52,495 nucleotides of DNA from Leishmania mexicana MHOM/GT/2001/U1103 (lineage: Eukaryota > Euglenozoa > Kinetoplastea > Trypanosomatida > Trypanosomatidae), in NCBI RefSeq assembly GCF_000234665.1, contig NC_018331.1, positions 991,581-1,044,075 of the forward strand. Direction: 5' to 3'. The stretch's first letter is position 1. The number at the start of each line of letters is the position of its first letter. Below, piece after piece: positions 17,776 to 26,376 of this stretch. The notes under the pieces were generated by a model. The model was given only the letters and a program-made list of their open reading frames with translations, ran no database searches and was not told where the DNA came from. The translations under genes were made by a program, and so were the position numbers.

Positions 17776-19488
17776 ATGGCGAGTGAGGCGTCCATGTCTG
17801 CCGACGGCGAGGAGGCCATGCCGCTGCCGGAGCGCTTTCAGCAGCTGCGACACAGCCTCCATGGACACTGGGGTACCTCTGCGGAGGCGGACCTGCTGCG
17901 GGCCATGCAACAGCTGCACACGCGTCTCGTTGCTCGCAGCGCACAGACGCACCGACGTGTCGAGGAGCTCAGCCAGCGCGCCACCGCTGCACAGGTGTCC
18001 CTGGCGAACGCGCTCAACGCGCTGAAGCTGCTCTCTCAGAAGCAGTTCGTGCAGCATCGCATCGCCACGGAGGATCTCCAGCAGCGACAGCGCGCAGTCG
18101 CGGAGGCAAGCAGCGAGGAGGCGGATGACGGGAGCAGCGACGGCACGGTGAGTCCTAATGGAGCCCTCGCCACTTCGCTGCCCACTCACACGACGAAGGA
18201 AGCGGCTGTGCGTCGTCGCATGCACGACTATGTGGAGATGTGCAAGGAGTCGCTCGCAGAGGAGGGCGTGCGGGTGCCGCTCTGCCCTGGTGACGCCGCC
18301 GAATTGGCGGCGGAAAGCCCTTATGCCCACCGCCGCCTGTGTGGGCTTATAGGCACACCGGCCTTCCTGTACGATGCGGACATCGGGTGTAGGCGAGGAG
18401 CGGATATGATGAACGCAGCGGCGGTGAGGCAGCGCCCGCTGCCACAGCCGCAGCCCGCCGGCCTCTCCGCCGCCGCACCTCCTACCGCTGTTACTGGACT
18501 TCCCTCTGCGCCGGCTAAGCCCCTCTCTCCAGCGAGCGCCGCGGCGAACGCTTCCGTGCCGCCGCCGCATCCGACAGCCACAGGCGCGGCTGCCCCTCCA
18601 GCAAAGGCGCTGCCAGCTCAGAGCTGCGTCGTTCATCCGCCAACTGCGGCAAAGGCGGCACCCGCAAAGAAGGAGCGGCAGCAGGCGCTGTTCAGCTCCT
18701 CCTCGTCTTCTGCGTCGTCGTCGGCCTCGCCGTCCGCTGCCGTGACACCGGCAACGAAGTCGTCTCCGCCATTGACCAAAAGCCGCGCTGCCGCACCGGC
18801 GCGTCCGCCAAAGTCTGCGCCGGCCAAGAAGGGTGCGCGCAACTTGTTCGGCTCCTCATCCTCCTCCGTGAGCAGCAACAGCGTTAGTAGCGCTCGCGCT
18901 GGGGCAGCGAAGCGGGTGGTAGACTCGCTGACATCATCAGACCTCTCGTCCAGTGATGACTCGAGGCCACCGTCAGCGGCGGCCCGCAAGGCCAACAACC
19001 CGTCGCCGCCGCCGCCTCTCACGGCCACGACAGCTTCACCGCCTCGTGCGGCTTCAGCCTCGTCGCGCTCTTCACGAGTATCATCGGCGTTGTCTGGTAC
19101 GCCGGCATCGCCGCTCCCGAAGCCGACACCGGGATCGCCGGCTACTGCTACCCCGGCGCCACCAGCAACGCCCCCGCCAGCGCCACCACCGCCATCTTCA
19201 GCAGCGTCAGCGGCTTATGCACCGCCACCAGCATCACCTCCACCGCCACCCCCTCCCCCACTTGCTGCCGAGAGCGCATCTGCAGCTGCGCTACCACCGC
19301 CGCCACCGGTCTTTCTGTTCGATACGGTGCCCGCCATGGGTGCGCCGGGACCACTTCCACAGGCTGCACCGGCGCAGTTCTCAGCGCCTCAGTCCGCCGC
19401 CCCGCCGTCTCGCACAGCTGCCGGTCCACAGCTGCCGCGGCGAGGCGGCAAAGTGCTGAGTACGTCATCGGATGACGACGCTGAATGA
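17776..19488 (+). CDS. FAM21 (WASHC2)-like WASH complex subunit
   Basis: 570 aa. Residues about 15-100 resemble the conserved FAM21 head that binds the WASH core: HGHWGTSAEADLLRAMQQ, then SLANALNALKLLSQKQFVQHR, the last close to the LSNTQFIENRV signature of FAM21. A second conserved-looking block lies at about 140-215. From residue 215 to the end the chain is disordered, rich in Pro, Ala and Ser, with acidic/Ser clusters. In FAM21 the long tail carries repeated LF motifs that bind retromer. Here ALFSSSSSS (about 300) and NLFGSSSSS (about 356) are two LF-type candidates, followed by Ser/Asp clusters and poly-Pro. WASH would make branched actin on endosomes through Arp2/3. The assignment rests on the head; the tail is much shorter than in animal FAM21. 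A generic coiled-coil protein is the alternative. Confidence 0.85.
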   Translation: MASEASMSADGEEAMPLPERFQQLRHSLHGHWGTSAEADLLRAMQQLHTRLVARSAQTHRRVEELSQRATAAQVSLANALNALKLLSQKQFVQHRIATEDLQQRQRAVAEASSEEADDGSSDGTVSPNGALATSLPTHTTKEAAVRRRMHDYVEMCKESLAEEGVRVPLCPGDAAELAAESPYAHRRLCGLIGTPAFLYDADIGCRRGADMMNAAAVRQRPLPQPQPAGLSAAAPPTAVTGLPSAPAKPLSPASAAANASVPPPHPTATGAAAPPAKALPAQSCVVHPPTAAKAAPAKKERQQALFSSSSSSASSSASPSAAVTPATKSSPPLTKSRAAAPARPPKSAPAKKGARNLFGSSSSSVSSNSVSSARAGAAKRVVDSLTSSDLSSSDDSRPPSAAARKANNPSPPPPLTATTASPPRAASASSRSSRVSSALSGTPASPLPKPTPGSPATATPAPPATPPPAPPPPSSAASAAYAPPPASPPPPPPPPLAAESASAAALPPPPPVFLFDTVPAMGAPGPLPQAAPAQFSAPQSAAPPSRTAAGPQLPRRGGKVLSTSSDDDAE

Positions 19489-19908
19489 TGGGCTCTCTGC
19501 AGCGGCGGCGGTGGGGGATGACAGCCGTCGTCAGCGCTGCCGGTTGCGCCTTGCGCTTCTTTTTTCAAATATGCTTGTGCGCTGTGTTTGCCTTAGCGAT
19601 GCCTGCCACTCGTTGACGTGCGCCCAACTCGTCTTACCCCCCTCTCCCCTCCCCCGGAGGCTATGACGCGGTGCTCTGCGCCTCAGCCTTCCCCCAAACC
19701 ATCTCGCATAGGTGACGCACACACACACATGTGTGTATATACGTGTGTGTGTGTGTGCCCTTGTCGCACACCGACGTTCCCCTCGTGCTCCCTACCCGCT
19801 CCCTCTTCTTCTCCTAACCGTGTCTTTTCGGCAGCCACATGGACATCAGCGAGACGCCCGAGGCAGAGACACACACGCACCGATACCGTTGCTCTGACGC
19901 CGCCCAAC
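19489..19908. other. Intergenic with an upstream ATG before the SDR gene
   Basis: GT repeats (about 19723-19757) and a pyrimidine tract (about 19800-19828) lead to the AG at 19833-19834. The first ATG after it, at 19839, is out of frame with the reductase start at 19909. No gene seen. Confidence 0.5.
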
Positions 19909-20129
19909 ATGGTCTGGGATGTGCGTGGCAAGGTGGGCGTCATCACCGGTGCTTCCTGCGCCCTCGGCCGCGAAATCATGGAGAGGCTGGCCAGCCAGCA
20001 TCAGATGAAGCTGGCGTGTGTCTCTCGCAAGCCGCTTGCCACACCGCTACCTGCTGGCTGCGCGTCTTTTGTGGCCGACGTGAGTCGCGGCGACGACTGC
20101 GACGCCCTCATGAAATCGGTTCAGCGTGA
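19839..20129 (+). other. Upstream ORF overlapping the SDR start
   Basis: If trans-splicing uses the AG at 19833-19834, the first ATG in the mRNA opens this 96-codon frame. It runs over the true start at 19909 in another frame. The peptide is unlike any protein I recognise and looks like a shadow. It matters only as a possible brake on translation. Other AGs between 19847 and 19870 could remove it from the mRNA. Confidence 0.3.
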
Positions 20130-20634
20130 GCTTGGCGCGGTGTCTCTTCTCATCAACTGCGCCGGCGTTACGCTGAGCAAGATGCACGTGATGTGCACCG
20201 ACAATGACTACGCGGCTGTCATGGACACAAACCTGAAGGGTGCGCTGCAGGTGACGCGTGCGGCGCTGCGGCATGGCGGATTGCTAAAACTCCAGGATGG
20301 GGCCGTGCTGCACATAGGCTCTGTGGCGGGCGTGGTGGGCAACGAAGGGCAGGTGCTGTACAGCGCGTCCAAGGCTGCCCTCAGCGGGGCGGTCAAGTCG
20401 TGGGCACTTGAGTACAGCCCGCGCAACATCCGCTTCAACGTGGTCGCACCGGGCCTCATCGATGGTGAAGGCATGGCTACGACACTGACCGAGGGGCAGA
20501 AGCAGCGTTGGCGCGATGGCTGTCCGCTCAAGCGGCTTGCCACCGCTTCAGAGGTGGCAGACATGGCCGTGGCCGTGGCGCTGTGCCCTTACATGAATGG
20601 GCAGACAATCGCCGTCGACGGCGGCCTATCGTGA
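19909..20634 (+). CDS. Short-chain dehydrogenase, FabG/CBR4-like
   Basis: 241 aa, a classical SDR that reduces a ketone or ketoacyl group with NAD(P)H; the closest family type is 3-oxoacyl-ACP reductase (FabG, mitochondrial CBR4). The cofactor loop reads TGASCALG where TGxxxGxG is usual, so the middle Gly is Ala. INCAG replaces NNAG. The catalytic triad is Ser138 (HIGSVAG), Tyr151 and Lys155 (LYSASK). RFNVVAPGLIDGEGMA and the end NGQTIAVDGGLS are the usual substrate-loop and terminal marks. A mitochondrial fatty acid synthesis role would fit the family, but no clear presequence is visible at this start, and the in-frame upstream extension is mostly CA-repeat-coded. The ATG at 19909 gives the standard SDR N-terminus. 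Confidence 0.92.
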   Translation: MVWDVRGKVGVITGASCALGREIMERLASQHQMKLACVSRKPLATPLPAGCASFVADVSRGDDCDALMKSVQRELGAVSLLINCAGVTLSKMHVMCTDNDYAAVMDTNLKGALQVTRAALRHGGLLKLQDGAVLHIGSVAGVVGNEGQVLYSASKAALSGAVKSWALEYSPRNIRFNVVAPGLIDGEGMATTLTEGQKQRWRDGCPLKRLATASEVADMAVAVALCPYMNGQTIAVDGGLS

Positions 20635-21004
20635 CATGTGACCGATGATGCGCTCATGCGACTGCCCGTGTACACGCCCTTTACAGGTCTCTGCAGTTGC
20701 TTCACCATTTGTGGCGTGTGTACACAGCGATGCGTTGACACGGCGCTCTCACTTCTTTTCCTCTGCAGTGGATGAGACCATCATCACAACTTGTGATGTG
20801 GGGTGGATGGTGCGACAGCAGCCGCATCTCACACCGCCTCTCTCTCAGGGCTGCCGGTGATGCTTAGGGGACTTCCTCAGCCGCAAACGCCGCCCTCCTC
20901 CAGACATACCACTCTCTCTCTACACTGCTGCCTTGTACATCCGCTGGCCCCTCCACCCCCTCCGTCCTCTTCTCTACACCACGCAGACCATGCAAGTGCC
21001 GAGG

Positions 21005-21038
<34 letters not shown>

Positions 21039-21156
21039 CACACACACACACACACGTACGAGCGTACGAATCGCAGGACGCACCACCCGCCGAAACTATT
21101 TCCCGTCCGCCTCATACACGCCACGTGACACACCGAAAGGAGAGTTTCTCGCTCTC
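20635..21156. other. Intergenic with a long CA tract
   Basis: Pyrimidine-rich DNA followed by a CA tract at 21005-21055. An AG at about 21076 could be the spliced-leader acceptor for the next gene. The next frame is open through this region from 20803 (a GTG), but it would encode a His/Thr repeat, so it is treated as untranslated. Confidence 0.55.
21005..21055. repeat. CA microsatellite
   Basis: Long CA tract interrupted once by CG, about 100 bases upstream of the coiled-coil gene start. Confidence 0.9.
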
Positions 21157-22500
21157 ATGCAAGCTCTGCCTCAAGTGCTCGATGACCGACAGCAGCGGCT
21201 GCAGGTGCACGAGAACACTGTCGTGCAAGATGCCGCGCGACATATGAACGTCACGGTGCAGCAGCTCTATGCCTGCTCGGCTGATATTCGCCAATGCAGT
21301 GACGTTATTGAGGGATCAGTTCTGGTGCTTGGCGTACACACGGCGCACACGCTCCTCACCCAGCTCAGCCGCTCACTCAAGTCCATTGAAGCCGTGATGG
21401 ACGCCTGGCGCACCACGGCGGCGGTGTATCAGGAGCACTCCACCCAGTGCCACCAACTCATGGCGTCCATGGACCAGGCGTACGTGAGCATGAAGGAGAG
21501 ACGCAAAACTGCGGAGATGGAGCTGCGGGCGCTGCGCGTGGAGCGGGACCGAAAGGAGCAGGCCTACGACACGGCGGTGCTGTATGTGCAGCGAGTCTTG
21601 GCTGAGCACACGCAGTGGCAGGAGGCACACAGCCACAACACGCAGCGCTGGCCCATGACGGACACCTGCGAGGAGGCTCTCGCGGTGCTGCACGCAGTGC
21701 GAGTGGGATCGTCTGCCGGCAACTCAGACCGCCGCAGCCGAAAGGATGGCCATATCGGACGCGAAGAGGTGCCGCTGTTTCTCAAGGACGACGCCAGCGG
21801 TAGTGTGGGTGAGGTGCACCGCTCCTGCTACGCTAGTTTTGTGTCGCCGCCGCCGCTACCGGCGTTATGCGAGTGGACGCCACTTGTATCGTCATCCAAG
21901 GCCAACTCGAGCGAGGAGACCGGGGATGTGGCGCGGCGTTGGTGCACCACGATGGCCGGCCGACTCGGTGCCACTCAACCATCTTTGCACTTTGCGTATG
22001 TGCCTCCTGCGGAGGAGGTACAGCTGCTGCGGGAGGTGCTGGCGATGGGCACCGGCAGCTCTTCCTTGATGAAGGACATTCACACCGCGCAAGCACGCTT
22101 CGACGAGCGCCGCACGCAGGTGCGCAGCGTGTGTGCTCGCGGACTCGATTCCTTGCACGCGATGCGACAGGAGATGAGGATACTGAGGACGCACCTGCAG
22201 CACTTGGTCGACAGCCAGAACCCGTTCGTGTGCATGGCAGAGGAGCTACTAAGCCTCGTGCACACGCACATGGAGGTGGAGGTGGCGAGACGGGTCGCCG
22301 CTATCACCGCCCCTACCGCCGCGACCTCTACCACCGTGCCATCTCCCGCCGGTGGCTCGCAGAGCGGCATCGGCTTCACGCCGCGTTTGAGCAGCTCCTC
22401 GGTGAGTTACGTGGCCGTCCCGTCGTCGAGACTCAGCGAGGCCGCCGAAAGCGGTGGCGACACGGCCTCTGAAGGCTGGACATGGATGGCCGATGCGTGA
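21157..22500 (+). CDS. Coiled-coil protein, unrecognised
   Basis: 447 aa, no family recognised. Residues 1-170 form long amphipathic helices (LDDRQQRLQVHENTVVQDAA at the start, KERRKTAEMELRALRVERDR near 115-135). A less ordered middle with FVSPPPLPALCEWTP (about 229-243) follows. A second helical block (about 283-375, with FDERRTQVRSVCARG and MRILRTHLQHLVDSQNPF) precedes a Ser/Thr-rich tail. This two-block design resembles scaffolds such as ATG17/FIP200-like or BAR-like dimers, but no signature proves it. The start is uncertain: Met at 21157 gives a clean helical N-terminus, and an in-frame ATG at 20860 would add about 99 residues including CA-repeat-coded sequence. Confidence 0.8.
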   Translation: MQALPQVLDDRQQRLQVHENTVVQDAARHMNVTVQQLYACSADIRQCSDVIEGSVLVLGVHTAHTLLTQLSRSLKSIEAVMDAWRTTAAVYQEHSTQCHQLMASMDQAYVSMKERRKTAEMELRALRVERDRKEQAYDTAVLYVQRVLAEHTQWQEAHSHNTQRWPMTDTCEEALAVLHAVRVGSSAGNSDRRSRKDGHIGREEVPLFLKDDASGSVGEVHRSCYASFVSPPPLPALCEWTPLVSSSKANSSEETGDVARRWCTTMAGRLGATQPSLHFAYVPPAEEVQLLREVLAMGTGSSSLMKDIHTAQARFDERRTQVRSVCARGLDSLHAMRQEMRILRTHLQHLVDSQNPFVCMAEELLSLVHTHMEVEVARRVAAITAPTAATSTTVPSPAGGSQSGIGFTPRLSSSSVSYVAVPSSRLSEAAESGGDTASEGWTWMADA

Positions 22501-23169
22501 TGACCTACAGAGATAGACAGCGATGCGCTCTTCTGCCCTCGTCCTCCTCTGTCTCTCCATGTGTGCATGTCTATGGTGGTGGCAGGAGCGCATCGGTGGC
22601 ACGGATATCGCCCCCTCCCCCCTACGCGCACAGACGCACAGCCCTGACGCCTCGGAGTGTGTACTCGTATGTAAAGAACAAATTTTGTTTGCCTTTTCTT
22701 TTTCATTGTGGAATCTGTGGAGCCTGGGTGTGTGTGCTGGTGGTGGTGGCTGCCGGGTTGAGGGGGTGGGGAGGTGTGCGCTACCGCCGCCACCGCGTCT
22801 TCTCCCCTCTCCCCCGCTCACTCCCCGCCCGTCGTGCGATCTCATGCCCGTTTTTCTTCCTCTTATGTCTCTGTCTCGTCCTGCCTTTTCTCCTCACTGG
22901 AACGTGTGCCCGTCGACGCCTCCGCCCCGATGGGCACACACACGTGTATGTGCACGTGTGTCCCATGCCTATTCTGGCGCCCTTCACATGACGGGCGTGC
23001 AGCCCCCCTCCCCCTCACTCGCTGCCGCACACCGCTGCTGCGGGCTTGACTGGTATCATCATCTGATCTATCGCGCTGTGCTTTCCGCCTGCTTCTCCCC
23101 CTCAAAGTACACACACACACACACACACACACATCAAGCCGTCCGCGCCCGTGTCTTCGGTCGTTTGCC
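22501..23169. other. Intergenic with a CA tract
   Basis: Mixed pyrimidine-rich and GT-rich DNA (a T-rich block at about 22680-22710), then a CA tract at 23109-23133, 37 bases before the next ATG. No gene seen. Confidence 0.5.
23109..23133. repeat. CA microsatellite
   Basis: Short perfect CA tract immediately upstream of the first protein kinase gene; an AG at about 23137 follows it. Confidence 0.9.
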
Positions 23170-24069
23170 ATGTCCCTCGACGCCGATTACGAGGTGGAAC
23201 GCTACGCGTTCGTGGAGGGATGCCGAGTGAAAGTGTGCCGCTGCACGCACCGCAGCACCGGTGCCAAGCGCGCCGTGAAGGTGTACCACACCACAGCGAT
23301 GGACAGCCGGCGCGCCGCCATGGCGGTGGAGGAGGGGACGTTGGCCAAGTCGCTCCCAGCGGCGCCGCAGCTCGTGCGCGTCTTCGACGTCTACGTGGAG
23401 GCGGAGCGCGTGTCGATTGTGATGGAGTACATGGAGCGCGGCTCCCTCTACCAACGAATCACCACCTGTGGCCCCTTGGCGGAGACAGAGGCTCGTGACG
23501 TGGCGCGGCACCTCCTCACCGGGCTCGCCCTCCTACACGCCAACAACGTCATGCACCGAGACATCAAGCCTGAAAACGTGTTCTTGCGCACTACCACCAG
23601 CAGCAGCACCGGTCTCGGTGGCGCAGCTGCCAGGAGCGCCTCTGCTGCGACGACTGTGGCGGCCATTGGCGACTTCGGCTTCGCCACGCGCCAAATCCCG
23701 CACGACGAGTTCGTCGGCTCCCCGCAATACAGCGCACCAGAGTTGGCCCTCGTCGCACTTCAGCAGCGCTACAGTCACGCCGGTGCCGCGCTGCCCATCT
23801 CGGCGCGTCCGCTGTACAACGAAAAGTGCGACGTGTGGTCGGCTGGTGTGGTCGTGTTCGTGACGCTTACCGGCCTCCTGCCCTTTGACGGCGCCACCCC
23901 CGAGGCCGTTTTTACGGCGGTGATACGCAACGCTGTTCCCTTCAACAAGGCGCCACCTGGCCGGATGAGCCCCTCCGCCAAGGCGTTCATAGAGGCGCTG
24001 CTGACGCCGAACCCGTCAAGGCGGCCATCGGCCAAGGAGGCGCTGCGGCACGCGTGGCTGACAGGCTAA
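23170..24069 (+). CDS. Ser/Thr protein kinase, CAMK-like, minimal
   Basis: 299 aa, essentially a bare kinase domain. Lys37 (AVKV) is the ATP-anchoring Lys; HRDIKPEN has the catalytic Asp131; DFG starts at Asp168; SAPEL closes the activation segment; and CDVWSAGVVVFVTLTGLLPFDG is the CAMK-style helix F region. Two oddities: the Gly-rich loop reads VEGCRVKVCRC, so the GxGxxG pattern is lost apart from one Gly; and a Ser/Ala/Thr-rich insertion of about 25 residues lies between the catalytic loop and DFG. The activation loop lacks the usual long stretch (DFGFATRQIPHDEFVGSPQYSAPE), with a single possible phospho-Ser. Likely still active because Lys, Asp and Asp are present. The substrate is unknown. 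It stands next to another CAMK-type kinase gene, but the two differ too much to be a recent duplication. Confidence 0.93.
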   Translation: MSLDADYEVERYAFVEGCRVKVCRCTHRSTGAKRAVKVYHTTAMDSRRAAMAVEEGTLAKSLPAAPQLVRVFDVYVEAERVSIVMEYMERGSLYQRITTCGPLAETEARDVARHLLTGLALLHANNVMHRDIKPENVFLRTTTSSSTGLGGAAARSASAATTVAAIGDFGFATRQIPHDEFVGSPQYSAPELALVALQQRYSHAGAALPISARPLYNEKCDVWSAGVVVFVTLTGLLPFDGATPEAVFTAVIRNAVPFNKAPPGRMSPSAKAFIEALLTPNPSRRPSAKEALRHAWLTG

Positions 24070-24738
24070 CACGTGCCATCTGCGGTGTTGCATCGCCCGC
24101 TGGCGTTTTTTCTGGAAGCCACAACACGCACGCACCCACAACGACCTCGCTTCGTTCTCTTCGCATCGCCTTTGCCTCGGGAACGCAGAGGGGAGGGGAC
24201 TGGGAGCATGCCCATCCAATGGTCTGCGCGTACGTGCGCACGGAGCTATTTACAGGCGACTACCCAGTCGGCAGAGGGGGAGGGGGGGGGGGAGATCGTA
24301 GCGGATCGCATGGCACCGCCGACTTCTTTCACCCTTTTCCTAACTCCTCTTTGTGGTGTTCACCATTGTTCGCGTGTTTGGACGTCCTTTCCACCTCGCC
24401 TCGTCTCTCTATCAGTGCGGCATCTCTCCCCCTTCCCCTCCCCCCGTCCCGCACACCCGCCGAGTTCATCACCTACGCATGCAGTGGAGGCCGTTGTCAT
24501 CCCCGCATTCATTTCTCGGTCGGATAAACAACAACAAAATAGGGAGGGAGGGGGAGGGGTGACGCCAACACACGCATCTACATGTGGATGCGTGCATGCA
24601 TATGTGTGTGTGTGTGCGTGTGTCTCTCACCTCACTCGCACTGAGCGGCTCTTTGCACTTTCCCTCTCCTTCTTGCTTCTCTCACGCGCACGTAGGCGCA
24701 TTGCGAAGGAACACACGCGTGACGACACGGGACTGTCA
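24070..24738. other. Intergenic between the two kinase genes
   Basis: Contains a G run at about 24275-24292 and GT repeats (about 24603-24618), then a pyrimidine tract that ends at an AG at 24694-24695, the likely spliced-leader acceptor (43-base 5' UTR). The open frame that extends the second kinase back to 24073 starts with GTG and has no kinase features, so it was trimmed. Confidence 0.55.
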
Positions 24739-26376
24739 ATGGGCCTCACTGCAGAGGCAATCGCCCCATCGGAGGGCCACTTTAGACACCACTACTCGCT
24801 GAGCGACGAGATTGGCAAGGGTGCGTACGCCGTCGTTTTCCGCTGCACCCACCGAGAGACGAAAGCCGTGTACGCGGTGAAGATCGTGAACAAGAGAAAG
24901 GCGGGGCCGAAGGATATCGATGACATCACGCATGAGATCGACGTGATGGGCCGCATTGGCTACCACCCAAACGTGGTGCAGATGATTGAGTACTTCTCCA
25001 CGGAGCGGCATTTCTACATCATCCTCGATCTCTTGTCGGGTGGCATGCTGTTTGACCGCATCATCGAGCTGAAGCACTACAGCGAGTCCAACGCCTCAGT
25101 GCTGGTCCGCAACGTGCTCTCCGGACTGGCGCACATTCACTCGAAAGGCGTCATACACCGTGACTTAAAGCCAGAGAACCTGCTGCTGCGCTACGCGGCC
25201 TCTCCGTTGACGTCGCCAAACTCGAACTTGACGGACGTATGCCTCGCAGACTTTGGGTTGGCCGGGTACGTGCCGAGCACCACCTGCTGCGGGTCCCCCT
25301 CGTACATCGCGCCAGAAGTGATCAGCGTGGGCTACTACCGAACCCGCAAGGAGCCGTACGACGCCAAGTGCGATATCTGGTCCATCGGCGTCATCACGTA
25401 CATCTTGCTGAGTGGCAAGATGCCATTCCACGGCAACAGCTTCAAGGAAACATTTGAGCTCGTCGTCAGCAACCGCTGGTCCTTCAGCAGGGATGTGTGG
25501 GCGAGCGTCACCCCAGCAGCGAAGGACTTCATTCAGGCCTGTCTTACCTACGACCCGGTGGAGCGTCCGACGGCGCAGGAGCTGCTGCAACATCTGTGGC
25601 TCGCCAACGAGCAGCCTCACGTGCACCTCGGGCGCAGCCTTGAGTCACTGCGCGATCTCACAAAGAAGAAGGTGAAGGCGGCAGTGCGGGTATTCTGCTG
25701 GACGCAGAGCCTCCTCGGCCCGCTGGACTGGACGCCGCCGTTCATGCGTTTCCTGCGGCACACCGACAGGTTCTCCACGGTCCTTACACACCAGTCGCAG
25801 ACAGACCCGCAGCGGGTGCACACCGTGGACTTTAGCAAGGCGCTGGATCACGAGAAGCCCGGCTGGCGCATTCAGGACTGCTGCACGTGCCCTTCGGAGC
25901 AGGTCTGTCGCCACATCCAGAACGTACACGAGTACCTCTTTGTCGGCAAGCGCTCCATGGAGGTGTACCCGTTCATCGACGAGCTCCGGATGATGCACGA
26001 GGAGGCCGAGGATAGCCTCACGGCGGACCCGCACGACGCCGAGGCGAGGAAGCGGCTAGACAGGGTCAACTACCTCATTGAGGCCGCCTGTGTCTTCTCG
26101 GACGAGTTGGCAAAGGTGCCGGCGGGGGAGCTCAAGCCGAACCTCATGCTGGACGGCTCGCGCAACACTCTCTTTCGTGCCCTGGGCGGCTCTCGCAGTG
26201 TGATGAAGACGTGGCATGAGGCGGATAAGGAGGATGTGGCGCACCGGGTGGTGGAGAAGATGCGCGCCAAGAAGGTGGCCTCGCCAGCGACAGGCAAGAC
26301 GGCCAAGGCAGTTGCCACACCGCCGTCCTCGACGTCCAACCGAAAGGCGTCCAGCAAACCATCATCAAAGAACTAA
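24739..26376 (+). CDS. CAMK-family Ser/Thr protein kinase with C-terminal extension
   Basis: 545 aa. Complete kinase domain at about 19-290: intact Gly loop GKGAYAVV, Lys48 (YAVKIVNK), HRDLKPEN with Asp142, DFG at Asp171, CCGSPSYIAPE activation segment and CDIWSIGVITYILLSGKMPFHG. A short insert (YAASPLTSPNSNLTD, about 152-166) lies before DFG. The sequence is closest to CaMK/CDPK-type kinases. The extension (about 295-545) has no EF hands. It contains a basic stretch DLTKKKVKAAVRVFCW that might bind calmodulin or act as a regulatory helix, a Cys pair (CCTCPSEQVC), a helical acidic part and a Ser/Lys-rich end. The function of the extension is unknown. The start Met lies 43 bases after the splice AG. 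Confidence 0.95.
   Translation: MGLTAEAIAPSEGHFRHHYSLSDEIGKGAYAVVFRCTHRETKAVYAVKIVNKRKAGPKDIDDITHEIDVMGRIGYHPNVVQMIEYFSTERHFYIILDLLSGGMLFDRIIELKHYSESNASVLVRNVLSGLAHIHSKGVIHRDLKPENLLLRYAASPLTSPNSNLTDVCLADFGLAGYVPSTTCCGSPSYIAPEVISVGYYRTRKEPYDAKCDIWSIGVITYILLSGKMPFHGNSFKETFELVVSNRWSFSRDVWASVTPAAKDFIQACLTYDPVERPTAQELLQHLWLANEQPHVHLGRSLESLRDLTKKKVKAAVRVFCWTQSLLGPLDWTPPFMRFLRHTDRFSTVLTHQSQTDPQRVHTVDFSKALDHEKPGWRIQDCCTCPSEQVCRHIQNVHEYLFVGKRSMEVYPFIDELRMMHEEAEDSLTADPHDAEARKRLDRVNYLIEAACVFSDELAKVPAGELKPNLMLDGSRNTLFRALGGSRSVMKTWHEADKEDVAHRVVEKMRAKKVASPATGKTAKAVATPPSSTSNRKASSKPSSKN

Noticed and set aside
17665..18636. 323-codon - strand frame over the FAM21-like gene
   Set aside because: Antisense shadow; Arg/His/Leu-rich and without domains, while the + frame shows the FAM21 head.
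20860..21156. Upstream ATG at 20860 for the coiled-coil gene
   Set aside because: It would translate the CA tract into a His/Thr repeat; kept only as an alternative start.
24073..24738. In-frame 222-residue extension of the second kinase
   Set aside because: Starts with GTG, is Pro/Ser/His-rich, and a splice acceptor at 24694-24695 sits inside it.
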